Source: CAZZNQ01 sp964655775 (lineage in GTDB: Bacteria; Planctomycetota; Brocadiia; SM23-32). From it: DNA of 47,931 nt. The translations under genes and the position numbers were made by a program. The notes under the pieces are model-generated. The model did no database searches, was not told where the DNA came from, and saw nothing but the letters and a program-made list of their open reading frames with translations. Positions 15,678 to 24,601 of the stretch are shown piece by piece. Location: assembly GCA_964655775.1 (NCBI GenBank), contig CAZZNQ010000023.1, forward strand, positions 1 to 47,931, given 5' to 3'. How positions within the stretch are numbered: position 1 is the first letter of the stretch; the number at the start of each line of letters is the position of its first letter.

Positions 15678-17285
15678 ATGACAAAGCACATCTTCGTTAC
15701 AGGCGGCGTCTGCTCGTCGCTGGGTAAGGGGCTCAACTCAGCCAGTATCGGCTTGCTGCTGGAGAGTCGAGGGCTGAGCGTCCGCCTTCAGAAGCTGGAC
15801 CCTTACGTGAACGTGGACCCCGGCACGATGAACCCGTATGAACACGGGGAGGTCTACGTGACCGACGACGGGGCCGAGACGGACCTGGACCTGGGCCACT
15901 ACACGCGGTTCACCAGCGCAAAGATGAACCAGGACTGCAACCTCACCACCGGCAGCATCTACAAACGCGTTCTGGAGAAGGAACGCCGCGGGGATTTCCT
16001 GGGCAAGACGGTTCAGGTCATTCCGCACGTTACCGAGGAGATCAAGGCCGGCATCCGCAAGCTTGACGATCCTGCTGTGGACGTCGCCATCACCGAGATC
16101 GGCGGAACCGTCGGCGACATCGAGGGCCTTGCCTTCCTGGAAGCGATCCGACAACTCGGGCATGAGTACGGCCCCGGCAACGCTCTGTTCATACACCTTA
16201 CGCTGCTGGTGTTCCTGCACGCCGCCCAGGAGTTGAAGACAAAGCCCACGCAACATAGCGTCGGCACGTTGCGCCAGATCGGCATCTTTCCGAACATCCT
16301 CATCTGCCGTACCGAGGTACCCATGGGGCGCGACCACAGGGAGAAGGTTGCGCTGTTCTGCGACGTCGACGAGGGAGACGTAATCGAGGAGTTGGACGCC
16401 AAGCCGAACATCTACCAGATTCCCGTGATGCTGGCCGACCAGGGACTGGATGACGTCATCTGCCGGAAACTCCAGCTCGACACGCCGGCAGCGGACCTGA
16501 CCGAGTGGATCGGCATGCTCGACGTGATGAAAAACCCTGAGCACGAGGTGGAAATCGCCGTGGTCGGCAAGTACATCACGCGCCAGTCGGCCTACGAATC
16601 GATATACGAAGCCCTGCAGCATGGTGGCATCGCCAACCGGACCAAAGTAAGGGTGCGCCGCGTCGAATCGGAAGAGATCGAGGAGAAGGGCGCGGAGGCG
16701 CTGCTGGGCGGCGTGAACGGCGTGTTGGTTCCGGGTGGCTTCGGCACGCGAGGCGTGGAGGGCAAGGTGGCGACCGTTCGTTATGCACGCGAGAACGGCA
16801 TCCCCTACTTTGGCATCTGTCTCGGCATGCAGTGCGCCGTTATCGAATTTGCGCGGAATGCCTGCGGCCTGGACGACGCGCACTCAACCGAGCTACGCAA
16901 GGATAGCCCCCACCCGGTCATATGCCTGCTCGAGGAGCAACAGGGAGTCACCGATCTGGGCGGCACCATGCGGCTGGGCGCTCAGCGTGCTAAGCTCCAG
17001 CGGGGGTCGCGCGCACACAAACAGTACGGGACGGACTTCATCAGCGAGCGACACAGGCACCGGTACGAGTTCAACAACGATTACCGCGAGCGTCTCGGCG
17101 CCCGGGGGATGCGCTTCACGGGCATCTACGAGGAGCTTGACCTGGTGGAGATTGTGGAACTGGCCGACCATCCGTGGTTTGTCGGCGTCCAGTTCCACCC
17201 CGAGTTCAAGAGCAAGCCCACCAGGCCCCATCCGCTCTTCGCCGGTTTCATTGGCGCCGCGCGGGAACACAGTCAGAATGCATAG
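15678..17285 (+). CDS. pyrG: CTP synthase
   Basis: Makes CTP from UTP, ATP and glutamine. The N-terminal synthetase domain begins TKHIFVTGGVCSSLGKG, with the P-loop-like nucleotide site, then KLDPYVNVDPGTMNPYEHGEV cut here to its DPGTMNP core; the C-terminal class I amidotransferase has the nucleophile in YFGICLGMQ and the dyad in VQFHPE. Length (535) is standard. The ATG at 15678 follows GGGAG and places the conserved N-terminus at residue 2; an upstream in-frame start would add eleven unconserved residues. Position 4 of the loop is Cys where Val is usual. Confidence 0.97.
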   Translation: MTKHIFVTGGVCSSLGKGLNSASIGLLLESRGLSVRLQKLDPYVNVDPGTMNPYEHGEVYVTDDGAETDLDLGHYTRFTSAKMNQDCNLTTGSIYKRVLEKERRGDFLGKTVQVIPHVTEEIKAGIRKLDDPAVDVAITEIGGTVGDIEGLAFLEAIRQLGHEYGPGNALFIHLTLLVFLHAAQELKTKPTQHSVGTLRQIGIFPNILICRTEVPMGRDHREKVALFCDVDEGDVIEELDAKPNIYQIPVMLADQGLDDVICRKLQLDTPAADLTEWIGMLDVMKNPEHEVEIAVVGKYITRQSAYESIYEALQHGGIANRTKVRVRRVESEEIEEKGAEALLGGVNGVLVPGGFGTRGVEGKVATVRYARENGIPYFGICLGMQCAVIEFARNACGLDDAHSTELRKDSPHPVICLLEEQQGVTDLGGTMRLGAQRAKLQRGSRAHKQYGTDFISERHRHRYEFNNDYRERLGARGMRFTGIYEELDLVEIVELADHPWFVGVQFHPEFKSKPTRPHPLFAGFIGAAREHSQNA

Positions 17286-17347
17286 GCTCTCCGAATCGGG
17301 GGGCCTGCAATCGCAACCAGCGTTCGGCAGTGAAGGTGAGGTAGGGA

Positions 17348-17424
17348 TGGTACGCCCGAGAGGATTCGAACCCCTAACCTATGGTTCCGTAGACCATCGC
17401 TCTATCCAATTGAGCTACGGGCGC
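17348..17424 (-). tRNA. tRNA-Arg (ACG)
   Basis: Full cloverleaf on the minus strand with CCA encoded. Acceptor GCGCCCG pairs with CGGGCGT (one G-T pair at the tip). The anticodon stem ATGGT/ACCAT closes the loop CTACGGA, anticodon ACG, which reads CGN codons after A34 deamination. The T arm is AGGGG-TTCGAAT-CCTCT. It needs TadA for inosine 34. Confidence 0.97.
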
Positions 17425-17454
17425 ACCCCTTTGTAGGATCAGATCAACACAAAT

Positions 17455-17484
17455 AGTGTATTCCGGGGGTGTCCGGCTTGTCAA
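17455..17484 (-). promoter_or_regulatory. Strong sigma-70-like promoter for tRNA-Arg (ACG)
   Basis: A perfect TTGACA, 18 bases, TACACT on the minus strand. The predicted start lies about 24 bases before the tRNA 5' end. Confidence 0.65.
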
Positions 17485-17507
17485 GCGCACGCGCCTGTGC
17501 GGCCCTC

Positions 17508-19985
17508 TCAGGAGGCCGCAGCAGGCGTCTCCGCAGGCTCCAGGGCCTTCTCGAAGAGTTCGTCCACTCGGTCGACCGGCACGAAGTCCAACTTCTCCTT
17601 CGCGTAGTCCGGCACATCGGCCAGATCCTTCTCGTTGCGCGCGGGGATGAAGACGGTCTTTATTCCCGCCCGGCCGGCCGCCAGCACTTTCTCTTTTATT
17701 CCGCCCACGGGCAGGATCTTGCCTCGAAGTGTGATCTCGCCGGTCATGGCAACATCGTGCCGCACTTTGCGACCACTGCACAGGGAGGCCAGTGCCACGG
17801 CCATGGTGACGCCGGCGGAGGGGCCGTCCTTGGGGATGGCGCCGGCCGGCACGTGGATATGGAAGTCGGACTTGGCGAACAGGTCAGGGTCGACGCCACA
17901 ATCCACAGCATGTGCGCGGACGTAGGTGAGCGCCGCCTGAGCGCTCTCCTTCATCACGTCGCCCAGCTTGCCGGTCAGCGTCAGATTACCCTTGCCAGAA
18001 GTCATCGTGCCCTCGACGAAGATGATCTGGCCACCGGTGGGCGTCCAGGCCAGTCCGGCGGCGACGCCTGGCTCGCTGACGCGCTCGGCTACCTCGGAGA
18101 CGTAGGTGGGCGCGCCGAGGTAGTCTTCGAGGTCGTCCGCCCCGATGGATGACGGCGGCTCCTCGTTCATGGCAACTGTCTTGGCGATCTTCCGACACAA
18201 CGAACCGATCTGGCGCTCCAGATTGCGGACACCGGCCTCGCGTGTGTACTCCGTGGCCAGTCGGCTGAGCGCGTCCTCGTTTATGGCGACCTGCTCTTCC
18301 GTGAGACCGTTTGCATGGGTCTGCTGCGGCAGCAGATACTGTTTGGCGATCTCCAGTTTCTCCTCTTGCGTGTACCCGGGGAACTCCAGCACCTCCATGC
18401 GATCCTTCAGTGCCGGTGGCACGGGGTCCATGAAGTTCGCTGTGCAGATGAAAAGCACTCGGGAGAGGTCGAACGGCACCTCCAGATAGTGGTCGGTATA
18501 GGTCGAGTTTTGCTCGGGATCCAGCACTTCCAGCAGCGCGCTGGCGGGGTCCCCGCGGAAGTCGGCGCCCAGCTTGTCCACCTCATCCAGCATGAACACG
18601 GGATTGTTGGCGCCGGCTTTCCGTAGTGCACTGATGATCCTGCCCGGCAGAGCGCCGATATACGTACGGCGATGACCGCGAATCTCGGCCTCGTCACGTA
18701 TCCCGCCGAGGGCGGCGCGGATGTACTTGCGCCCCATCGCGCGAGCAATGGACTTGCCGATGGATGTCTTGCCCGTTCCGGGGGGGCCTACGAAGCACAG
18801 GATTGACCCGCGCATGTCGCCGCGCAGCTTCCTCACGGCAAGGAACTCAAGCATCCGCTCCTTGATGTCGTTCAGGCCGTAGTGATCCTCGTCCAGGATC
18901 CGCTTCGCCTCTTCAAGGTCGAGGTTGTCCGTGGTGCTCTCGTTCCACGGAAGGTCGATGATCCAGTCGAGATAGGTGCGGGCGACCGTGTATTCCGGGC
19001 TTGCGGGGTTTATGCGGCCCAGACGGGCCAGCTCCCGTTCCGCTTCGCTCTTCACTTCTTCCGGCAGGTTCTTCTGCTCGATCTGTTCCCGCAGCTCATC
19101 CACCTCGGCGGTCTGACTGTCGGCCTCGCCCAGCTCGTCCTGGATGGCCTTCAGCTGCTGGCGGAGGTAGTACTCGCGCTGGCTTTTGTCTATCTCGCTG
19201 CGGGCCTCGGACTGGATCCGTTGCGCCACCTCCATGTATTCCATCTCGCGGGCGAGCAGCCTGGTCACTTTCTGGAGGCGTTCTTTGACGTTGAGGGTCT
19301 CCAGCACGTCCTGCTTCTCGCCGACGGCGATGTTCAAGTTGGCCGCCACAACGTCCGCCAGAGCGCCGGGCTCGTCGATGTTGGCAACCGCCAGTTCCAC
19401 ACCCTCCCCCACCCGCGGCATGTTGCCTACGAGATTCAGGAACTGCTCCCGCAGATTCCGCGCAAGCGCGCTCACTTCGACATCTTCAACGCTTTCCTCT
19501 GAGAGCTGCGTGACCTCGGCGCGCAGATATGGCTTGGTCTTCGAGAATGACTCGATACGCGTTCGGCTGAGTGCCTGCGCAACAAAGCGCATCGAACCGT
19601 CGGGCATTCTGAGCATCTGCAGGATCACGCAGGTAGAGCCGACGCGGTAGACATCCTCGGCTCCGGGTTTGCCCTCCACCTCCGCGTCTTCCCTGACTGC
19701 CACGGCGAGAAACAGTTTGTCTCCGAGCACAAGCTCCTCGATCATCTTCACGCGTTCGTCGTCGCGCACGTGCAACGGCAGCGGCATGCCCGGGAAGGCC
19801 ACGCTGTCCTTCAGTGGCAGCACCGGCAACTCAGGGGGCAGTTCGGTTCCCTGCTCCAGATCGGGGACCTCGTCCGCCACGCCCTCCACTGCAGCGGCGC
19901 TCTCAACCGCCTCCTCCGGAGTGGCACTCGCCTCCGTACCCGGATCCGCGGTCCTCTCGGATGTTTCTCTATCGTCGGTCGTCAT
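17508..19985 (-). CDS. lon: ATP-dependent protease Lon
   Basis: Homohexameric AAA+ serine protease that degrades misfolded and regulatory proteins. Order of parts: an acidic, Ala/Glu-rich leader of about 45 residues, the LON substrate domain (PVLPLKDSVAFPGM onward), a coiled helical region, the AAA+ core with Walker A GPPGTGKTS and Walker B FMLDEVDKLG, and the protease domain with the catalytic Ser in KDGPSAG and Lys in the following GGIKEKVLAA helix. About 825 residues. The ATG at 19985 follows GAGG at normal spacing and is preferred over a TTG two codons upstream. It ends the leftward dnaJ-hsp20-lon group, 65 bases after hsp20. Confidence 0.96.
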   Translation of the reverse strand: MTTDDRETSERTADPGTEASATPEEAVESAAAVEGVADEVPDLEQGTELPPELPVLPLKDSVAFPGMPLPLHVRDDERVKMIEELVLGDKLFLAVAVREDAEVEGKPGAEDVYRVGSTCVILQMLRMPDGSMRFVAQALSRTRIESFSKTKPYLRAEVTQLSEESVEDVEVSALARNLREQFLNLVGNMPRVGEGVELAVANIDEPGALADVVAANLNIAVGEKQDVLETLNVKERLQKVTRLLAREMEYMEVAQRIQSEARSEIDKSQREYYLRQQLKAIQDELGEADSQTAEVDELREQIEQKNLPEEVKSEAERELARLGRINPASPEYTVARTYLDWIIDLPWNESTTDNLDLEEAKRILDEDHYGLNDIKERMLEFLAVRKLRGDMRGSILCFVGPPGTGKTSIGKSIARAMGRKYIRAALGGIRDEAEIRGHRRTYIGALPGRIISALRKAGANNPVFMLDEVDKLGADFRGDPASALLEVLDPEQNSTYTDHYLEVPFDLSRVLFICTANFMDPVPPALKDRMEVLEFPGYTQEEKLEIAKQYLLPQQTHANGLTEEQVAINEDALSRLATEYTREAGVRNLERQIGSLCRKIAKTVAMNEEPPSSIGADDLEDYLGAPTYVSEVAERVSEPGVAAGLAWTPTGGQIIFVEGTMTSGKGNLTLTGKLGDVMKESAQAALTYVRAHAVDCGVDPDLFAKSDFHIHVPAGAIPKDGPSAGVTMAVALASLCSGRKVRHDVAMTGEITLRGKILPVGGIKEKVLAAGRAGIKTVFIPARNEKDLADVPDYAKEKLDFVPVDRVDELFEKALEPAETPAAAS

Positions 19986-20050
19986 AGTCAACCTCGGCGT
20001 TCATCTTGGATGATTCGTCGACGCTCGATGTACCCCCGCTGAGCATCGCG

Positions 20051-20548
20051 TCAGACACTGATCCGGAGGGTCAGCACATGGCGGACCATCCTGGGAGCCT
20101 TGGGCACGTTCACGTAGAGAAAGCCATTCTCATAGCGCGCAGTGGCTTTGTCCGGGTCAAAGGCTTTATGAATGGCTATTCTGCGCTCGAAATAGCCGTT
20201 GTGTATCTCCATCTGATGATACGCCACCACGCTGTTGGGGTCGGGTCCCCTGCGATAGCCGCAGATGGTAATGACCTCGCCGTTTACCTTCACGGCCACC
20301 TGATCGGCGTCGAGACCGGCAAGATCCGCCTTAATGACGATCTGCTCGTCCGTCTCGTAAACATCGGTCTTTGGCTGCCAGGCGCTTCCTCGGGTCCCGC
20401 CCAGGCTGCGTCGCATGGTGTAGAACTCGCTGAGGAGCCGACCGAAGCCGTCTTCCGGCTCGGGCGGCGGCCTAAGGTGCGCTTGTTTCTGCTGTGGCAC
20501 CGTTCCTTGCTCCCATTCGGACTCTGAATCCTGATGCCCTATGTGCAA
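20051..20548 (-). CDS. Small heat-shock protein, Hsp20/alpha-crystallin family
   Basis: ATP-independent holdase that binds unfolding proteins. The alpha-crystallin domain runs from about residue 55 (WQPKTDVYETDEQIVIKADL cut to its WQPKTDVYET start) to about residue 158, with the closing motif YENGFLYVNVPKA; the usual A-x-x-x-n-G-v-L motif is conserved as GFLYV. The N-terminal arm is short and Pro/Glu rich. The start is uncertain: TTG at 20548 gives 165 residues but has no clear ribosome binding site, while a GTG at 20500 follows AAGGA and gives 149. It sits 12 bases after dnaJ. Confidence 0.9.
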   Translation of the reverse strand: MHIGHQDSESEWEQGTVPQQKQAHLRPPPEPEDGFGRLLSEFYTMRRSLGGTRGSAWQPKTDVYETDEQIVIKADLAGLDADQVAVKVNGEVITICGYRRGPDPNSVVAYHQMEIHNGYFERRIAIHKAFDPDKATARYENGFLYVNVPKAPRMVRHVLTLRISV

Positions 20549-20560
20549 AACGTAGGCGGG

Positions 20561-21673
20561 CTACTTGCTGGCCTGTACGGGCGTTTGCTTGAACTTTCTG
20601 AGCAGTTGCCTCTGCTCGCGCGTCAGCTTCTTGGGGATGGCTACCTGAACCGTTACATAGTGGTCGCCCTTGCGACCGTCCGAAGTCTCGATGCCATAGC
20701 CGGCTATACGGAGCTTCTGGCCAGGCTGAGTGCCTGGAGGCACCTTTAGGGTCACAGTGCCGCTCAGCGTCGCTACATCCACGTCTGCGCCGAGCGCCGC
20801 GTCGACCATGTCGACTCGCGCCTTGCTGTAGATGTCACGCCCCTTGCGCTCAAACCGCGGGTGCGCCGCGACGTGGACCTCGAGTATCAGATTCCCGGCC
20901 TTGCCGCCGTTCACTCCGGGTTCGCCCAGCCCGGCCAGGCGTATCTTCTGGCCGTCCTGGATGGCCTTCGGGATGGTCACCTCGACACGCTTGGACTCCT
21001 CGACCGAACCCGTGCCCCCGCATCGTCCGCACGGGGTCTGGATGATCTTGCCTCGTCCGAAGCAGGCCGGGCACGGTCGGGCCACACTGAACGCACCTTG
21101 TCCCGTGAGAACCTGTCCGGTGCCCCCGCACTGGTGGCAGTCGTCCACCTTCGTCCCGGGGGCCGCACCGGAACCGGAACAGGACGGACAGGTCTTCTCA
21201 GAGGGTATCTGGACCTCAATGCGGCCGCCGGAAACGGCGGTCTCAAACGGAATGCTCACCGAGCTGCGTATGTCTCGGCCCTGCCGTCTGGCCGTGCGGC
21301 TCTGCCCGCCTCCGCGTCCGCCGAACATGCTGCTGAACAGGTCGCCGAGACCGCCCAGATCGCCGAAGTTGAAGCCCTCGGCACGTCCCTGGCGCTCCGC
21401 AGCGCCGAAGATGTCCTCGTAGCCTGCACCACCGCGGAACGCGCCGCCGGACATTCCTGCCTTCCGCAGGTCGTCATACTGCTTGCGCTTCTTCGGGTCG
21501 CCGAGAACGCTGTAGGCTTCTGAGATCTCCTTGAACCGCTCTTCGGCCGCCTTGCTGCCTCCGTGTCGGTCCGGATGGTGCTCCTTGGCCAGGCGACGAT
21601 ACGCCTTCCGGATGTCCTCGTTGGAGGCGTCTTCGGACACCCCGAGCACTTTGTAGAAGTCCCTTTCAGGCAT
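20561..21673 (-). CDS. dnaJ: Co-chaperone DnaJ
   Basis: Hsp40 that delivers clients to DnaK and stimulates its ATPase. The J domain is residues 4-67 with the HPD tripeptide. A Gly/Phe-rich linker follows (GGLGDLFSSMFGGRGGG). Four C-x2-C-x-G-x-G repeats form the two zinc centres (CPSCSGSG, CHQCGGTG, CPACFGRG, CGRCGGTG), then the two C-terminal beta-sandwich domains. Length (370) is normal. It heads a dnaJ-hsp20-lon operon and is not next to dnaK or grpE. A good promoter with an inverted repeat at the start site lies upstream. Confidence 0.96.
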   Translation of the reverse strand: MPERDFYKVLGVSEDASNEDIRKAYRRLAKEHHPDRHGGSKAAEERFKEISEAYSVLGDPKKRKQYDDLRKAGMSGGAFRGGAGYEDIFGAAERQGRAEGFNFGDLGGLGDLFSSMFGGRGGGQSRTARRQGRDIRSSVSIPFETAVSGGRIEVQIPSEKTCPSCSGSGAAPGTKVDDCHQCGGTGQVLTGQGAFSVARPCPACFGRGKIIQTPCGRCGGTGSVEESKRVEVTIPKAIQDGQKIRLAGLGEPGVNGGKAGNLILEVHVAAHPRFERKGRDIYSKARVDMVDAALGADVDVATLSGTVTLKVPPGTQPGQKLRIAGYGIETSDGRKGDHYVTVQVAIPKKLTREQRQLLRKFKQTPVQASK

Positions 21674-21711
21674 GGTGCGTCCCGCGCCAGCGTCAGCTAG
21701 TGTGTGACTGT

Positions 21712-21727
21712 GGGCAGAATAATGCCC
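21712..21727. promoter_or_regulatory. Inverted repeat at the dnaJ transcription start, possible operator
   Basis: GGGCA and TGCCC arms with a 6-base spacer, lying within about 2 to 17 bases downstream of the predicted dnaJ start. It is not a CIRCE or HAIR element. Confidence 0.4.
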
Positions 21728-21735
21728 TCATTTCC

Positions 21736-21763
21736 ATTCTACGCGCCACCGCCCTGTTTTCAA
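21736..21763 (-). promoter_or_regulatory. Promoter of the dnaJ-hsp20-lon operon
   Basis: TTGAAA, 16 bases, TAGAAT on the minus strand, five of six matches in each box. The -35 lies within CTTGAAA, which also resembles a sigma-32 -35, but the -10 is of the vegetative type. It starts 16 bases past the ktrB stop. Confidence 0.65.
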
Positions 21764-21779
21764 GTCGGCCGTGCACGCG

Positions 21780-23189
21780 TTACCCGACCAGTATCTGCTC
21801 TTCGGGGTAGCTGTAGACGGCCCGTTCCCGCAGTTGCGCCACGCTCAACATCAGCGTGATGGGCCCGAGTCGCCCCACGAACATCAGCGCCGTCAGCACC
21901 AGCTTGCCATACACCGTAACGTCGCAGTCGGGACCAGTCAGACCGGCGCTCAGGCCCACGGTCCCAAAGGCGCTGATGGCGTCGAAGGCGACGAGTTCGA
22001 GTCCCTGTGTCTCCGTCACCAGAAGGAGAAACACGCCGCAAACGACGGCCCCCAGCGACAGAAGGATGATCGTGGCCACGCGGTGAACGGTGACTTCCGG
22101 CACGCTGTGATGGAACATCTCGGCCTTCTGCCTGCCCTTGAGCGTGGCGATCACGCTGGAGATCATGATGCCCAGCGTCGTCGTCTTGATGCCACCCGCA
22201 GTGCTTCCCGGGCTCCCACCGATGAACATCAACACCATCAGCATGAAAAACGTCGGCATGGAGAGCGCGCCCAGAGTCGTGTCCACTGTGTTGAAACCGG
22301 CGGTGCGCGGCGTGACGGACTGGAAGATCGCAGCCAGCATGCCCTTCTCAAGCGATCCGCCCGTCAGAGAGCCTTCCGGGGTCATTGATTCCATCACGAA
22401 GAATTCGATGAAGCCGACCAGTAGCAGCACGCCCGTTACGAGCAGGGCCAGGCGGCTGTGCGTTGAAAGCCGTGGCCGTTTTCCGCGTCGCGAAAACAGC
22501 CTCCAACCGACGTATTGCTTCAGGTCCCGCGCCACCGTAAAGCCTATGCCGCCTGCGACGATCAGGGCGCATATGGTGAGATTGACTCCGACGTGCTCCA
22601 CGTACTGCATCAGGCTGTCATTGTTCAGACTGAAGCCGGCGTTGCAGAAGGCCGAGATAGAGTGAAACACGCTGTGATAGAGGCGCAACCAGAACCCGGC
22701 GACGTTCGTGTGCCAGCAGAGGTAGAGAATCAACGCCCCGATGGCCTCCGCCAGCAGCGTGAAAAGGCAGACAAAGCGTACGAGCACCCAGACGCTTTCC
22801 GTCGGCGGCGATTCCACGATGTCGGTCATCACGGTCTCGAACCGCATGGACAGCCGCCGCTGAACCATCGTTGCCACGAAAGCGCCCATGGTCATGATGC
22901 CGAGCCCGCCGATCTGGATCAACCCCAGTATCGTCATCTGCCCGAACAGTGACCAGTGGTCCGGCGTGCTCTTCACCAGCAGCCCCGTGACGCACACCGC
23001 GCTGGTGGAGGTGAACAAGGCATCGACAGGCGAGGTCCAGTCTCTGGAGCGGCTGCCGATCGGCAGCGTCAACAGTATGGTGCCCAGCAATATGATGAGG
23101 GCAAAACTGCTGACGGCGGCCCTTGCCGGGCTGCCCTGGAACGCGAACTCGAATGCCGCCCCGGCGAGCTTGCGAGGTTTCTCAAGCAT
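21780..23189 (-). CDS. ktrB: TrkH/KtrB-type potassium uptake channel subunit
   Basis: Integral membrane pore subunit for K+ (or Na+-coupled K+) uptake, 469 residues. It has four M1-P-M2 repeats with the filter glycines visible in each pore loop: TSAVCVTGL, ISAFCNAGF, PRTAGFNT and SAFGTVGLSAG. The family GGSPGSTAGGIKTTTLG gate loop is between the third and fourth repeats, and a conserved Arg sits near the last helix (FVGRLGP). The regulatory RCK subunit KtrA/TrkA that normally pairs with it is not in the window. It lies 76 bases after prfB on the same strand. Confidence 0.93.
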   Translation of the reverse strand: MLEKPRKLAGAAFEFAFQGSPARAAVSSFALIILLGTILLTLPIGSRSRDWTSPVDALFTSTSAVCVTGLLVKSTPDHWSLFGQMTILGLIQIGGLGIMTMGAFVATMVQRRLSMRFETVMTDIVESPPTESVWVLVRFVCLFTLLAEAIGALILYLCWHTNVAGFWLRLYHSVFHSISAFCNAGFSLNNDSLMQYVEHVGVNLTICALIVAGGIGFTVARDLKQYVGWRLFSRRGKRPRLSTHSRLALLVTGVLLLVGFIEFFVMESMTPEGSLTGGSLEKGMLAAIFQSVTPRTAGFNTVDTTLGALSMPTFFMLMVLMFIGGSPGSTAGGIKTTTLGIMISSVIATLKGRQKAEMFHHSVPEVTVHRVATIILLSLGAVVCGVFLLLVTETQGLELVAFDAISAFGTVGLSAGLTGPDCDVTVYGKLVLTALMFVGRLGPITLMLSVAQLRERAVYSYPEEQILVG

Positions 23190-23265
23190 GCCTGTGCCTT
23201 GCGATGGGTGTCAGTTCACGTTTCCGCGCCGATATCGCGACCCCGTAACCTGCCGGGTACGCATT

Positions 23266-24373
23266 CTAGCCTGCCTCGTCAGACTTCCGCCCCATTCTGT
23301 AGCGGAGATACTCCTCCATGAACGGAGTTAGGTCCCCGTCCAGAACGCCCTGTGCATTGCCCACCTTGTACTCGGTTCGCAGGTCCTTCACCATCTGGTA
23401 CGGCTGCAGCACGTAGGAGCGGATCTGGTTGCCCCAGGCTATCTCGCCCTTCTCGTCCATCAGCTTCTCCAACTCCTCCTGGCGCTTCTGCCGCTCGTGC
23501 TGGTAGAGCTTAGCCTTCAGCAGCTTGCGTGCCAGAGCACGGTTCTTGTGCTGGGAGCGCTCGTTCTGGCACAGCACCGTAATGCCCGTGGGTATGTGCT
23601 TCAGACGCACGGCCGACGAGGTCTTGTTGACATGCTGCCCGCCCGGCCCGCTTGAACGCAGGAAATCCATTTCGATGTCGGCGTCGTTCAGTTCCACCTC
23701 GACCTCGTCGCCGATGTCGGGCGCGACATCTACCGCTGCGAAGGACGTATGCCTCCTGGCATCGCTATCGAAAGGCGAGATCCGCACAAGCCGATGGACG
23801 CCTATTTCGCTCTTGAGGTAGCCGAACGCCCAATCGCCCTCAATGCGCACGGTGGCATTCCTGATGCCCGCCTCTTCGCCGGGCCGGGTGTCGATAACCT
23901 CGGCCTTGTAGCCTTCGTTCTCGGCCCAACGCAGATACATCCTCAGCAGCATACTGGCCCAGTCACAACTCTCGGTGCCCCCTGCCCCTGCGTGCACGCT
24001 CAGGAATGCATCATTCTGGTCCTCGGGCTCGTTCAGCATACTCTTGAACTCGAGCCGGTCCACCAGTCGGGCCGTCTGTTCGGTGCGCCGCTCCACCTCC
24101 TGTCGGGTGGCCTGGTCGTCCTCCTCCTCGGCCAGCTCCTCCAGCACCTGCAGGTCATCCAGCTCAAGCTGGATCTCCTCGACGGGTTCCGTGAAGCCCT
24201 TCACGTACTTCATGCGGCGGATGATCTTGCGCGCCGCGTCCTGATTGTCCCAGAAGTCCGGCTTCTTCATCCGGTCTTCCAGGTCTGCCAGTTCTACTTC
24301 CTTGGCGTCCAGGTCAAAGAGAGTCCCGCAGATCCGTCAGGCGGGCCTCCAACTGTTCGAGTTGTTCGGACAT
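23266..24373 (-). CDS. prfB: Peptide chain release factor 2 (programmed +1 frameshift)
   Basis: RF2 ends translation at UGA and UAA. The N-terminal 19 codons from ATG 24373 (MSEQLEQLEARLTDLRDSL) run into an in-frame TGA at 24316-24314. A +1 slip at CTT-TGA-C continues in the frame that gives DLDAKEVELADLEDR and the remaining 334 residues, for 368 in all. The stop-recognition tripeptide SPF (in ISPFDSDARRH) marks RF2 rather than RF1, and the catalytic GGQ is in GPGGQHVNKTSS. A good divergent promoter lies just upstream (24415-24444). This autoregulatory frameshift is a known feature of bacterial prfB. Confidence 0.96.
24313..24319 (-). other. prfB +1 frameshift site CTTTGAC
   Basis: The heptamer CTT-TGA-C is the canonical RF2 slip site. 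The usual AGGGGG internal Shine-Dalgarno element is not seen upstream; the nearest match is a weak GCGGGA. Low RF2 would favour slipping and full-length synthesis. Confidence 0.9.
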
Positions 24374-24414
24374 ACAGGTTTCCTCTGGCTTCCAGTGTTG
24401 TTTTAACCCGCGTC

Positions 24415-24444
24415 ATTGTACCTGTGCTGCCGGTCAAGCGTCAA
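24415..24444 (-). promoter_or_regulatory. Sigma-70-like promoter for prfB
   Basis: TTGACG, 18 bases, TACAAT on the minus strand, five of six matches in each box, about 40 bases before the prfB ATG. It is back-to-back with the tRNA-Arg promoter. Confidence 0.65.
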
Positions 24445-24475
24445 ACCACGCGGCGTTGGGGACGCCCTGCGCCGC

Positions 24476-24504
24476 TTGATTCAGGTGCTTTAGAAAGGTA
24501 CGAT
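24476..24504 (+). promoter_or_regulatory. Sigma-70-like promoter for tRNA-Arg (TCG)
   Basis: TTGATT, 17 bases, TACGAT, with four of six matches in each box. The tRNA begins 22 bases after the -10 box. Confidence 0.5.
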
Positions 24505-24525
24505 GGTGTCCTGAGGGGCAGCGGT

Positions 24526-24601
24526 GCGCCCGTAGCTCAATGGATAGAGCATCGGTCTTCGGAACCGAGGGTTGGGGGTTCGAGTCCTCCCGGGCGTGCC
24601 A
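24526..24601 (+). tRNA. tRNA-Arg (TCG)
   Basis: 76-base cloverleaf with CCA encoded. Acceptor GCGCCCG/CGGGCGT with a G-T tip pair, discriminator G. Anticodon stem TCGGT/ACCGA with loop CTTCGGA, anticodon TCG, reading CGA. The T arm is GGGGG-TTCGAGT-CCTCC. Its acceptor stem and D arm are nearly identical to the tRNA-Arg (ACG) at 17348. Confidence 0.97.

Noticed and set aside
21674..21779. CIRCE or HAIR element upstream of dnaJ
   Set aside because: Neither the TTAGCACTC nor the CTTGAGT repeat is present; only the GGGCA/TGCCC repeat is seen.
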